DNA of 64,000 nt from Vermamoeba vermiformis (lineage: Eukaryota > Tubulinea > Echinamoebida). Of the stretch, positions 37,128 through 49,202 are shown one piece after another (position 1 is the stretch's first letter; each line of letters starts with the position of its first letter). Below the pieces are notes generated by a model. That model was not told the origin of the DNA, did no database searches, and saw only the letters and a list, made by a program, of their open reading frames with translations. Made by a program: the position numbers and the translations under genes. The stretch spans positions 1 through 64,000 of the forward strand of contig JBEWZL010000233.1 of NCBI GenBank assembly GCA_045837725.1, in the 5' to 3' direction.

Positions 37128-39444
37128 CTACATCGTGACGAACTTGAACGTGAACAAGATGATTGCCATAGCGGTACCTGCACCCATCAACGCATCACCG
37201 AGGGCAATGTAAGTAAATGCGTCACTAGAATATAAGCTAATTAGTACTAGGTACAGCAACTGATAGGACTAAGTACGTACACGAACGTCGTGCAAATAGT
37301 AGTCTTGCCGCTCTGGAAGGCATCGAAGACGAATCTGCAGTTCAAAGCTGCTTCGATCTCGTCTAAGAGGTCAAAGTACTCTTGAATGGTGCTCAAGGTC
37401 GACACGGCAAGGTTAGTTTGATTGCGCAAGTAACCGTTCTGACAACTCGCAGCGCACTCGGCAATGGTCACGTTGTTGCTCGCGTTAGGAACTGCAGTAG
37501 CAGGAGTGTCACATTCCGAGGGAAGATCGACAGTTTTAGGCACACCGCCAACAGTGCACGTGAATGTGCGGTCAGTGATGTAAGTCTGCAAACTCGTGTA
37601 AGAGACATGAATCAAAGAATAGATTGACACTTACATTGTTCGGGAGGGTGAAGATCGTCGTGGCATTGCAGCTAGCGTAGTCACCGGAGCACTGAATCTG
37701 TTGCTGACTGCAACTGTCCGTGATGGCGCTGCACGTCTGATTCACGACGTATTGTTTGCCTTGCTCGACCTGAAAGGTATAATTAGTCTCTCGAACAATT
37801 TGTAGATCCGATTGTAAGACTTACGTAAGCGAACAATTCGTTAGTGCTCGTGTCATTGTCGCGGCACTTGATCAAATAGCCGAGAGGACTGTTGCCCAAC
37901 GAAGTGGCAGTACCATTAGCATCATTAGCTTCCCATCGATCAATTTCATCGCACATGTCGTGCATGATTTCGACGACAACCAAGTGCACGGCCAAACTGA
38001 CCCAGATGACGAATAAGGACAAGAACGCGAGGACAGACATGCTAGAGGCACGTTAGAGACGTGACAACATAAAAGGTAAACGTACGTCATCAAGAACTTG
38101 CGACCCTTTCTGCAGAAGCAGGCAATGAAGCCCAGGCCAACAATGACCACAGCAACAATGCTGGCGACGAGAATGACCGCGAGACGAGCTTGATCGATCT
38201 TTTCAATGAATGCAATCGTGTCGGAACTGTCGCTCTTGTAGCGGTTGGCGGTGTCTTGAACAGCCTGAATGATTTGGCTGACCTCCTAAATGAAATGAAT
38301 AAGCATGTCTGTATAATATTGGCCGCGATAAAACTTACCGAGGGAATGCCAGTCAAGTTTTGAACTCGCTCAGCAATGAGGTCGACGCGTTCAATGAAAG
38401 TCTAAATTTAGTGGATTCAGTATTTGAACAATAAATTAGAGGACAACATTGTCGTACATCAAGGGCAGTAACCACGATGTTGGTTAATTCGGTAACACCG
38501 ACGCTGGTTTCTTGGTTACCGGTGATGGTAATGGCAAATCCAACACTGAAAGTTGAAAAAGAAATTATTAATTTAGCATAATTCTATAATATTGCGCAAA
38601 ATTATCATGGTAATATGGGTTGATTTTAAAACTTACGCGACGATAGCAACGGCGAGGGCCGTGAAAAGAATGATAATAAGGTTCTTGCACTTATTGATGG
38701 GCCTAACAATTAATATTATTAGTATTAATTCCATAAAGTGATTTGTGCGTATTTACTTGGCTTCTTTTCGAGCACATCCGCAGCAACAGCACTTGCAGCA
38801 CGAGCAACACAAACAAAAAGTGTACAAAACGCAACCGACCAAAGAAAGACCCGCAAGAACGATGCCAGGCAAAGCAATCTTAGCTAGGGCCTATTATAAG
38901 AATTAGATTTTTAAGCGTCCGTATGAAAATTAAATCAATTTGACACTTTGTTAACCGTTAAAGATTAGAAATTCCAATATAATCTAATAGAGTTATTATT
39001 GAAGCGCATGTAAAGTCATGATTATCGTCTTACCGTGCCGTACTCTTGCGCATTGCAGCTAGGATAGCCGGTATTAGGGTCTGGATCGGATGTGACACGT
39101 TAATCGAAAATCGTTTTGGTAAAAGAGTTTAGCATTATTTAATATCCACAAATATTTTTAGTAAATAGGATTGGTGCATTACGTGATTACATACCGATTT
39201 GAACTTCTTGATCGGCAGGAATGGCGCAGAATCTAACGTTGTCAATGTAGAGCAAGTCTCTGCTATGCTCGCCATCTTCAACGCCAGAAATAAGAGCTCT
39301 ATTCTCTGTAACTACGATTTGGCCGATCTTCTTGTATTTGGCGGCCCAACTCTCCGCTTGGTCAGCAGTAGCTAAGCAGAACGGTAAGAGACATGCGAGC
39401 ACGATTACTGCCGCGTAAATCACGTTAGATGCAACACGAGCCAT
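37128..39444 (-). CDS. Prominin-like pentaspan membrane protein
   Basis: About ten exons on the minus strand run from MARVASNVIYAAVIVLACLL (ATG 39444) to FTFKFVTM and TAG at 37130. After a signal peptide comes a short ectodomain and the first membrane segment (IALPGIVLAGLSLVGCVLY), directly followed by a Cys-rich cytosolic turn (CCSCCKCCCCGCARK). Segments two (NLIIILFTALAVAIVAVGF), three (AVILVASIVAVVIVGLGF) and four (SVLAFLSLFVIWVSLAVHL) frame one helical outer loop. The second outer loop is Cys-rich with N-glycosylation sites, then a final segment near the end. That topology and the Cys run after helix one are marks of prominins, which bind sterol and shape membrane protrusions. Tweety-type proteins are an alternative. 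Confidence 0.6.
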
Positions 39445-39984
39445 CTGTGTGTGATCAGTTGAATTAATTGAATGAATTACGAGGTTACACCAAGAACCAG
39501 ACCCGAACGTTTTGATGTTTTTGACGTGCGTAATCTTCAATTGTTAGGCGCTGAGGAACATAACACGCTAGCTATGCACATGCGTAGATAGTTCAAAACA
39601 TACATTAATCAATGACCGACTTGGATTCACCTGGATTGAAACTTATTCGTACCTAACCAATCCTTCCATTTGTGCTCAAAGTTCCTACTTTAAGTTCCTA
39701 AACGGCGCGAAGCTATTAATCGGAGTTTGCTTAAAAACATCAACGAAGAAAGCTGATCTTGTTTTAAAACTGCATCAGGATCTCTCTTTCGAAATTTCTC
39801 GTAATGAAATTAAGAAACAACATTTTTATAAGCGAACATTTAAAACATTTATTGAGCACCACAAATCTAATCAATTTACTACGACTATGTAAGTTTGAAA
39901 TGCGCACTTTGCCGATCGATATCTTTGTCTTTACTAATTAACACGAATACGGTTGTTTGGGCAACGCTAATATTTAATACTAGT
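39445..39984. promoter_or_regulatory. Divergent intergenic region, no gene seen
   Basis: Lies between the start codons of the prominin-like gene (minus) and the TPR-like gene (plus). No supported frame or RNA gene. Confidence 0.35.
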
Positions 39985-40550
39985 ATGGCTCTGCAAGAAG
40001 GTATCAATTTGCTCAACAAAGCAAAAAATCTTTCGGGTCAATCCGCTTTGGCTGTCCTAGAACAGGTAAATAAATTCCAAAAATGCGTAAATATTCGGTA
40101 ATTTTATACAGTCGAATAATTTCACAAACTAGGCCGATGATAAATTCACTGACGCAATTTCGATGGATCCCGCTGAAGCGAGGATCTTTTTGAACTGGGG
40201 CCACGTGCATCGTCAACGAGCAATTGTTTATAACTCGATGGGAAACTCGTCAGATGCGGAGGAACAATTACGTCTCGCCAAAGATATGTATGACCCAGTT
40301 CAAAATTTCGTTCGTGCTCTAATTTTAACGAACCAGGTACGAGACTGCATTAAAAGCCAACAGCATGATTACAGAGGCCAAGACGTCGCTTGCTGAACTT
40401 GACACACTGCTTGCTCAGTCTCACACACCTGTTGCTTCGGGTGGTGCCACGACCTTGTCTCAAGGCGGTACGCGCAACACGGCTGGACCAAGCAACGCTT
40501 CGTACAAACCCGTGCAGGTGATTAACAACATGAAAGTTATTAGTTCGTAG
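39985..40550 (+). CDS. Small TPR-like helical protein
   Basis: Three exons (39985-40065, 40133-40336, 40377-40550) give 152 residues. The first two-thirds is helical: MALQEGINLLNKAKNLSGQ, ADDKFTDAISMDPAEARIFLNWGHVHRQRAIVY, SSDAEEQLRLAKDMYDP. Spacing and small residues recall two or three tetratricopeptide repeats. The last 45 residues are Ser/Thr/Gly/Ala-rich and disordered. The second intron is 40 bases (40337-40376), chosen because only that acceptor keeps the frame. TPRs bind partner peptides; no partner can be named. Confidence 0.6.
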
Positions 40551-40621
40551 CTAATGTCCGTATTAGATGCACTTCAATCAACCCACTGGAAAGAAATAAA
40601 TCGAGAAAGCTAGCGCTGGAT

Positions 40622-41929
40622 CTATTTATTCAACTTGGTCGGCAATGTTAGCAATGTATTCGGTAGTGCAGCGATAAGTTGCTTCGCGCTTTCCGCGTCA
40701 AACTTTGACCCTCCGATGTGCAGGCGCTTCAACCACGTCATTGTTGTTAGCCACGTTAAGTCTTCGTTATTGGTGTCAAAAATCGACAACTGCACGAGGT
40801 TCGTAAGTGTGGCTATGAGGGGCCTACAACTTGATACTCCTGTTGCGAGTACGCGAAGGTTTGTCAGCCCCCCGAGTAGTGATAATGAGCGAGTTCGGCC
40901 TTCCAAGTGCAGCTCCCGGAGCTTGGTCATTCGTGCAATGTCTTCGTCTGCTTCGGGTTCCAATCCGTTGTTCGATACTAAATACAAACAAGTCAGGTGC
41001 GGCAGCTCGCTGATGACTTTGGCTTCTTTGCTGCTCAATGTGTGGTGATAACTCAGGTCAAGACACCACAATCGCGGTAATTCTTTCAGCGACTCTAAAC
41101 TTCGTGCACGAATCTCCAAGCAGCGCGAAATATCGAGTTTGGTCAAGTTTGTCATATTCACGATCTTTGAGAACGAATTGTGCGTTATTTTTTGACACCA
41201 AGTAAGATCCAAAAACTCTAATTTTGTCAGCGTTAGAACTCCCTCGAGCAAATCGTCGTCGACACTATCGCTGAATGGAAACTTGAGGATCTTCAAGTGT
41301 GTTAGCTCTTGGATCGGCAATTCTGAAAAGGAAAGTTCTATTAATGACCTATCTTTCATTTCAAATTTCATCTTACCGATAGGCATTTCCACGGTTATTC
41401 CCAGCTCCGTCAAGTTTTTGAGACGGGTCAATCGTTGGAATATGTCGAATGGAACGCGTTCTCTGCAATTGTCGATGAGGTCCAATCGCTTTAGTTGCGT
41501 TAATTGATAGATGGCGTCGTATAATTCTCCATTTTCAGTCGCGGATGCTGAGGTTTGTAGTCCTGTCAATTTCGTAAAGTCACTCAGACAAGCTATGTAG
41601 TCCTCTTTTTTTTCTATTTTGTCATCCACTAAATCCAGCCCCAAACTGCTGATTGATTTCGGGTTGCATTTTTTGATAACCGACAAAGGCTGCTTAAGCA
41701 TATCTGGAATATCAATGTGCGTAATCTTGGACCACGCTAGCGTATTCCACTGCGCAGATGTGCTTGCGAGACTTAAGGAAAATTTAGCGTCTTTCGCGCG
41801 AAAAAATGCAAGGAAATTGCACAAAATTACTAGAAAATAAATGGCTTACTTGCATACGTCTTTGGATTGAAGAAACGAAATTATCTCGCCCAATAATTCT
41901 TGAGGTAAGGTAAGCAATAGCTCCTCCAT
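40622..41929 (-). CDS. F-box / leucine-rich repeat protein
   Basis: Two exons (41929-41850 and 41771-40622) give 409 residues. The F-box reads EELLLTLPQELLGEIISFLQ and continues over the splice into CNLASTSAQWNTLAWSKI. At least ten leucine-rich repeats follow (LTKLEFLDLTWCQKI, MTNLTKLDISRCLEI, LPRLWCLDLSYHHTL, MTKLRELHLEGRT and others), mostly 22-26 residues, the Cys-containing type of FBXL proteins. It probably selects substrates for an SCF ubiquitin ligase. A longer open frame ignores the intron, but the spliced form restores a normal F-box. Confidence 0.85.
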
Positions 41930-42061
41930 TACAAGCTGCGTCTAGACGTGTAATTAAGAATTATAGGGCTTAATATAGCCGTGTTGTCACGATGTTGCAA
42001 CAACGCGTTAATTGAAAGAAAATTTTTATTGTATTTTTTTGTTTGAACCACACCCAATCAA

Positions 42062-43225
42062 ATGAAATTGCGGACAGTAAGACAACTTTGGGGTGTAGAA
42101 GATCCACGTGCTATCAGTGTGCCGAAAATCAAATCGCTTGGTACGTTTACGAGGCTGCATCTGAAAATTAGGTTTTCGAAACTCAAAAATAGTAAAATAA
42201 ATATTTTGATCGTATTTTTGACCTCAAACTGGTTATTAAATTAATTTTTTTATTTTCTAGGTTATTATGCCATTGAAACGCCAATTTATTTTTTGAACCA
42301 CGAAGAGCAATCCGAATTTAAGGAGTTATTGCGTAAAAGCGAACTACAATTTATATGCCAAATTCATACGGATTATTACGACAAGCCTCGCGATAAAACT
42401 GTTGCTGTATGATCACGTGCTACGGTTAGATCTCTTGCTCATATTCTACAGGGCCACATTGCGCAATTCAAACAACAGCTCGCAGCCGCAAAAGAGTTCG
42501 GCTGCTTGTTTGTAAATAGTCACTCGGGGTATGATGGCTGGGACGAGAAAGAGAGGTAACCATTTCGACTTTTGTTGCAATGCGGATCGCTCACTTCCGA
42601 TCATTATTGTCAGGAACGAGTTCTTTGAAGCAGCACTTCGTATTGAACAAGAAATGGGCGTCATGGTCGTGCACGAAACACATCGTCGTCGAGTGTTGTA
42701 CAATCCATTCGTCGCGCGTGACCTCTGCAGAAAGGTGCGTGTTACCCTCATTTCGCACTCGTTGTAACGAACGTACTTAGTTCCCTGCGTTGAAACTCAC
42801 CGCCGATTTCTCACACTGGTTCTGCGTGCTGTCAAATATGCTCGACGATCACATGGACATCGTGCAGGAAATAGCTCCGCACGTGCGTCACATTCACGGC
42901 CGTGTTGGCTACGATAACGGTCCTCAAGTGCCCGATCCACGAGTAAGCTCAATTAAGGACTGCCATTAGGTGCGCAAACTAACCGTTGTTCTAGGCCCCG
43001 GAATGGCTGCCGTGGGTTGAAGCGCACGAGCGATGTTGGGACGTTGTGTGGCAGCAACAAGCGAAGTTGGGGCTGGAAGCGACGTACTTTGAGCCCGAGT
43101 ACGGCCCTCCTACTTACTGTCAGACCATTCCTTACACGAACAAGCCCGTGGCGAATATTTGGGACGTGTCTGAATGGCAGACTCAACGCGCCGTGCAACG
43201 ATTCAACGAGAAATTCTCCAAGTAA
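42062..43225 (+). CDS. Sugar phosphate isomerase/epimerase-like TIM-barrel protein
   Basis: About six exons run from MKLRTVRQLWGVEDPRAI to FNEKFSK and TAA at 43225. The order of barrel motifs matches xylose-isomerase-like enzymes. CLFVNSHSGYDGWDEKE holds the first His; MGVMVVHETHRRRVLYNP has the HET metal ligand; LTADFSHWFCV has the DxSH ligand; IRHIHGRVGYDNGPQVPDP and YFEPEYGPP follow. His, Asp and Glu ligands for a divalent metal are all present, so an active isomerase, epimerase or dehydratase on a small sugar is likely. The substrate is unknown. No signal peptide is seen. Confidence 0.75.
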
Positions 43226-43435
43226 CTAAAATGTCTATTTATATTTTAAAGTAGCGTCAAATTATTTATTGGTGCTGCCTTAGTAAATTATTGCCGTTCA
43301 TTGATAAAATCTTCGCCTGTTTGTCAAACAAAGGCCGTAAAAACATTTGTCTCAAATTTCGTTGCTAGCAAACGCAACAGCAATAATATATATCGTATTT
43401 ATCAATGGTCTTCGATTAATTAACAAACTCCGAAG

Positions 43436-44735
43436 ATGCCCGAAGAAATCCCTGGATTGACACACGCGGAGTTGAAATCCATCCAATTAGTGACGAAAGT
43501 ATCCTCGTCTTTCTCATTTCTTGGCTCCTTATTTATTTTTGTCACATTTTTGCGCTTCCCTGTGCTGCGGAATATCAACAGCAGGCTGATTTTTTTCATG
43601 AGCATAGCAGATCTGTTCGCTGCTTCGAGCCAATTTATTGGACGATGGGTAAGTTTACAAATTATTCAATATAAACAAATCATCGAGCTAGCATTGATAA
43701 TTAAACTGGTCGTTCACGAAAATTGGTCGATCTGATTTTTGAAATGTCATTTTTAAATTTAAATACGAACGCTCGATAAAACGTATGCATGATATAATAG
43801 TAAATGCATCGTATTTTTGCCTCACTTTAAAATTGCCTTTGATTCTTTGATCTGGAAATTGACAGCTAACGCAATTACGTACAGGCTATCGAAAGCGGAA
43901 ACGAAGGATTTTGCGTGCTGCAAGCAGTGCTGCAACAACAGTTCATTTTATCGTCGGATTTGTGGGCCTTATTCGTCGCGACGAATTTACTTTGTCTTAT
44001 CGTGCTCGGTCGAAGCGAAGAACGAATCCGAAGTTACGAACGCTTCTATCACCCTATTGCGTGGGGCTTGCCATTGTTGACGTGGATTTTATTGCTAATA
44101 GGTACGCAGTAGTAGTCAGCTCAGAAAATTTTTAATCGCGTGTACGGTAGCGTTCCCTGGTGGCCATCGCTTTGGTGACGCGACGTTGTGGTGTTGGATT
44201 GCGAGCGAGTATCCAGGACTGCAGCTGCTATTCTATTACTTGTTCAACACGTTGATTTTCTTGTACAATCTCTCCGTGTACATCACTGTCGGTGTCAAAA
44301 TTATCACAGTAAGTTCGCTTGACACTTTCGACGTTTACATTGATTAACCCGCACAGGTAATGCGTCAAACGCGTTCAGTGAAGAGCGACGAGTTGATACG
44401 ACAACAAGACAAGCGCAAGCTCAAGTACATGCGACAGGTTGGCTTCTACGTCATCATGTTTATTCTCACCGACATTCCTGGCAGTGTCAACAGGTAATTC
44501 AATCTAACCTTTTGTAATTGTGCTTACACTTGTGTTTATCAGACTGCAAAACAATTTTGAACGCAACAATCCAATATTTGCCTTGTTTATTCTCCATGCT
44601 CTCTTTGGCCCACTCCAAGGGTTCTTCAATGCCATTATCTATTCCTTCACCAACATGTGGAACAAATTCAAAATAATGAAACAGCAGTCTTCAAAGAGCA
44701 AGAGTGGCAATGAGTATCACTTGCTTGAAAAGTAG
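43436..44735 (+). CDS. cAMP-receptor-like seven-helix GPCR
   Basis: Five or six exons, first at 43436, last ending in TAG at 44733-44735. Seven hydrophobic segments can be followed: FSFLGSLFIFVTFLRFPVL, RLIFFMSIADLFAASSQFI, DLWALFVATNLLCLIVL, YHPIAWGLPLLTWILLLI, LQLLFYYLFNTLIFLYNLSVYI, QVGFYVIMFILTDIPGSV and NPIFALFILHALFGPLQGFFNAIIY. The IADLFAA in helix two and GPLQGFFNAIIY in helix seven are typical of the Dictyostelium cAMP receptor/Crl family. It probably senses an extracellular small ligand and couples to heterotrimeric G proteins. The short N-terminus lacks a signal peptide, as in that family. Confidence 0.85.
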
Positions 44736-47155
44736 TGTGCTTGTGTTGTATTTTAGTAAATTCTCCTTTTGCATTATTGTTGCCTTTTCATAGAGGTGTA
44801 TAATCACACCTCTTTCAGAACAACCCAAACTAATTTCAGAACAGAGGGTGATATTTAATTTAAGCCATTCATTGTTAGAATTTTGGTTGATTGTATCTTC
44901 ATTCATTAATCTTATTATTTTTCAATATACTTACCAGATCTTTTTTATAGTGCAATACTGTCTAAAGAGTGTCTTATTTTTTGCATTTTTTAAATCGAGT
45001 GAATTGCTTTGGTTAGTGGTCTGTAACAATGCTCTGGCACTGATAGTGACTGTTGCTTCATCTCTTTTTGGGTTAAAGTTAACTCTTGTGCTGGTCCAGG
45101 TACTTGAATTGTCTTTGACTCCTTGATTTTTTCTGTAAATTTTTTTTATGGAGCTTTGATTTTACTTTCAATTTCATTTATATCTTGTTAAAATTAGCCT
45201 ATTAAGAGAACAGCTTACAGTGGCTTAGTTAAAAGACATGGGATTATCAAGCATTCACTGTTACCAGTTTGGAGGTACGTCTTGCTATTTTAACAGAATA
45301 TAATTTATACTGCGCTAATTTGGAGTGTAGGCTGAATGTTGAGCAAATGCTTGCATTAAACAACAACAGCAAAGGAGATAGTGTATTCTTTATTGTAGAT
45401 GGATTCAAAAGATATCAAGCAGGTAAGTCAATTATAAAGCACTAATAAATTAGCAGCTAACATTTAAGGCTGCAACTTGTGCTGTGGTAGATAAGCTGGT
45501 GGACTCTTTCTCATTTGTGCAGCTTGTGGAATTTACCACTTGTATAACCATTGAGTAAATTAATCAATTTATTTTTTAAGTGAAATTGAAGTTATGTGCT
45601 TAGTACTTACAGAGTGTGTTACTTCCAGTAGACTCTAGCTGTTGGACTGCCAAAACAAGTTGTGTGATAGTAATTGTATGGGAAAAAATTTGGCTGGGGC
45701 TTGACATTAAGTGCACCACCACTGGTACCAAAGCACAAAACAAGTCTGGCATCTATTTAATTTTGGTTACTTGGAATATCTTGTATCCAAGTACTTGAAA
45801 AATTATAAATAAAATTATAAATCACTTATCATCGGAGAAGGAACAAACCTACAGCTGCTTTCAGTTTCTGTTAAGCCAATACCTTTGCAGCATGGAAAAG
45901 TCGCTGGGCCCACTTTTATTACTACCTTAAACCCTTCTGTGACTTTCTGGAGTTGATGAATGAGCCTGTTACAACTCTCCTGACAGTAAAAAGATTTTAT
46001 TGCTGGATCAGAGCAGCAACATGAAGTACAGCACCAACAACTATGTCTCACACACCATCCTATTGCATCTTTTTCCAAGCTTCTTGATAATGCACCTGAT
46101 TGTAACCTGTCATTACCGAATCCAATTTTGTGAATGATTTGTAGCAAGTTTTATTAGTGCAATTAAACAAAAATTGTTTCCATGAAGCTTTTGTGTTCAT
46201 TAAAATGGCTGAAAATAATACAAATTTAAATACTACTACTGAGGAAGAGGCCCCAAAGGTGGAGAAGTTGCAATGAATCACGGATGCCTACTGGAGCACA
46301 AATATCCTGGTGCATAAATAATTTATTTGCATAGTAAATAATTTTTAAAATAATATTTTTCTATTTATTTTGATAAACACTGGATGGCAAAATCTTGTAC
46401 AACTGTGTAGCCCTGGAAATGGTTCACACACACAGGGGTATCTTCGTTGACGACACTCTTTGGCAGACTGAAATAAAAATGATTAAAAACTGCCACTATT
46501 ACTAACAATACTGCTTTGAGGCCTTAATCTACTTGTTCTCACACAAGATCTGTCCCCAAGTATCAGCTGGTTCTGCATGGCTTCTCCTGGGAAGTGGATC
46601 TGCGAAAAAACAGTTTCAACACGCAGAAAACCGAAGAGATGGTGTGGGAGATGTAGTACATCGAAAAAGTATTGCAAATGCACTATATTGCTACACAGAT
46701 GAAACTCCTGCTTAAAGACTGGTTCAGTGGGGCAAGAATGCAGCCATACTGGGAGAGCCAAACTGGCTACAAGTTTAGCTGCAAATACAAAATAAATATA
46801 TATAAAATCCAGATTGTTTATTCGAAATTTTACGGTGCATGCTCAATTGAGAAAATTACTCATCACAGGCCATAGGGTCCAGTGATACAACCATGAACAA
46901 ACCACTGTGGTTAAAAAACAGCCTGTTTTTACGCTGAAAATTCCTGCCAGGTAAACTCTGGCTTTAAAAACAAAGTTTATTTGTAAAATCAACGGGTATA
47001 AAAACAATGTATACATATCGATAGTAGTAGTATATGGCAGATTCCACGAGTCTCAGATCAAAACAAAAAGATTTTAAAGAATTTATTTTGTAACAAAAAT
47101 AAAGTTTTTTGGCACAAAAAAAAAGGGAGCATTTGAAGATAAATAGCTAAGAAGT
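44736..47155. mobile_element. CpG-poor, non-host-like region upstream of the transposon genes
   Basis: About 2.4 kb without a convincing gene. CG dinucleotides look much rarer than in the host genes on either side. Inverted repeat AGAGGTGT/ACACCTCT spans 44792-44813, 57 bases after the GPCR stop. Short frames on the minus strand at 45815-46281 and 46483-46761 are Cys/His-rich in part but change phase and match nothing I know. The region may be the left arm of the element carrying the 47-52 kb genes, or an older insertion. No terminal inverted repeat pair or target duplication was found by eye. Confidence 0.4.
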
Positions 47156-49202
47156 TTACAAACACTGCTCTTCAAATTGTTCCACTAACTCAGGGCATTG
47201 CAGTTCAGTCTCCCACTTCCACTCGTTATCACTATCAGGATAACCAAGCCACTTCACCATGTATTGGACTTTTCCTTTAACAGTGCGCTTTCCAACAACA
47301 GCTTCAACTTCATAGTATTCAACATCGTTGGGGATTGGTTCTGGAGCAGGAGGATTCAATCCTTTGGGATGCTTGATGGTTGTTGTTTTAGTTATTCTGT
47401 GTTGCCAGTAACCAACCACAAAGCCACGCTCACAAAGACCAAAATTGAAAGCCATGCAGTGGTCACAAACACAAGGCCATCGTCTCATCCACAAATTGTT
47501 TGAAGTTGACGAAAAGCAAAAATCATAGCAAGACTTTATGCCATTAATCGTCTCAACATCTTGTTCTGTGTCCTCCCAAGTGATGTTCAGCAGAGAAGCA
47601 GATCCCCCTGGCACAGTGTTCCAGTAGTCTGCCAACTGTTCAGGGGTATCTAAATAGCCATCTTCTTTCAGAACATGTATTTTGGCTTTCTTTTTCAGTT
47701 TGGCTCCACGACCATCGCACTCTCCCTTTCCATGGTAAGCAGGGTCAATAATCCAACGAAGACGTAGACCAAAGTTGCTGTGAACAGTAGTTCCCCAGTG
47801 CATCGATATTCTGTTCTTGAAATGCTGCATGCCACCATCAGACAGAATGATACAGTTTTTGACATCATCCCCAAGGTCAAGTTGTGGCAATAATGCAGCA
47901 AAAGCCTTCTGGAAAACCAGTGAAGAATGGGATAAGTAGGGAGTGACAAAGGCATGGTATGTTTTCAAAATGACAGGATGTTCAGCTGTACTATCTACCG
48001 AGTGGTGCCAAACAGTTGCAATTAGGACAGTGGACTGACGTCTTCCATAGAATGCATTTCCAACTTCAATTGAACTGACATGTGAATAGTTCATAAGAAA
48101 GTCCCATCGCATCATGACGGTGTCACTGGGAAGCTGCTTCTTGAGTTTGGCAATGACTTCTTTTTGCCACTGAACATGTTCTTTATGGTCTGAAGCCTTG
48201 TCAACTGCTGAGTGGTACTGTTGCATAAACTGGACTCTGGGGCCTTGATGAGGAATGTGAATCATCTGATTTGGTGCATGCTTGTCTCTGTCATTTCGCA
48301 AAGTGGTGCTTGCAGCGGGGATAGTCCAACGTTCAATTGCATCTGAATGTTCGATAGGACACTCGTCATCCCAACATTCACATTCCTTTGGACAAGTGTT
48401 TGAATGATTACAAACAGCACAGTAGGTGCATTGGCAAGTGCAGTTGGCGTGCCAAAATTTCCGAGATCTGGCAAGTAGCAAAGACCAATGTTTATCCAAG
48501 GCACATGTAGGACAGAGGCCAGAGTAATACGGTTGCAAGTAAACACAATCAGGGACCAAAGAATAGAATGTTGATTTGCCAACTCCTAGGGGAACATCAA
48601 CCTATGCCAGTATTTAGTATGATGTAGAAAAACGCTCAGAGCGTTTTGCTTACCTTGTACTTTAAAAACAGATCAGCAACTGTTTCTGTACAGTAATGCT
48701 TTGCCTCAAAGCTCCATGAGCCATCCAACTGTCTGCATCGCACAACATTTGACGAGTTTGCTGTTGGCCTACAGTGGTCCAGAATCCAATTTGTTACTGT
48801 GTTTTCTTTGACAGGCTTACGGGAGATGCGGTATTTGGTTGGGACAATGAATTTGTTGTGAACGCCAGTAAGTATGCGATCTATTCGGTTTTGTTCTACT
48901 CTCTTAATAGCTCGCTTAATGCTTTGCGGAGACACACCAAGAACATTAGCAGTTTGGATTGCATCCATCTCTGGGGTTAACACAGCAGCCAAAGAGCCTC
49001 TAAAATAACCAGAGGTACGTTCAGTTGACTTTGCAATACGTAAAGATTGACTGTATGTATGTAGTAAGCTGTGTTTAAGGCGCGCATTAGCTAGCACTTG
49101 AAGAGTTGGCTTGATGGCTGGTTGATCCAATACATCGAGAAGCATCGGTTCTACATCAGAATTGGGTAGTTGACGCAAAAGGTTGACTAGTTGTGGTAGC
49201 AT
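47156..49202 (-). CDS. Putative DDE-like transposase with Cys-rich zinc region and C-terminal chromodomain
   Basis: Two exons (49202-48654 and 48601-47156) encode 664 residues. Residues about 76-103 look like a helix-turn-helix (MDAIQTANVLGVSPQSIKRAIKR). Residues 213-264 hold many Cys/His, a likely zinc-binding module. The core has acidic positions in MMRWDF (D350), IILSDGGMQHFKNR (D438) and YHGKGECDGRGAKLKKK (about 473-490), a pattern seen in uncharacterised eukaryotic transposase-like proteins. Residues 608-657 are a chromodomain (YYEVEAVVGKRTVKGKVQYMVKWLGYPDSDNEW, key aromatic residues Y, W, W). Chromodomains on integrases guide insertion to methylated histones. Similarity to KDZ elements is possible but unproven. 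The intron holds the 19-bp palindrome. Confidence 0.65.

Noticed and set aside
44792-44813. Inverted repeat as a bacterial-type terminator or the transposon end
   Set aside because: A eukaryotic Pol II gene would not use it as terminator, and no matching copy was found on the other side of the element; recorded only as a landmark.
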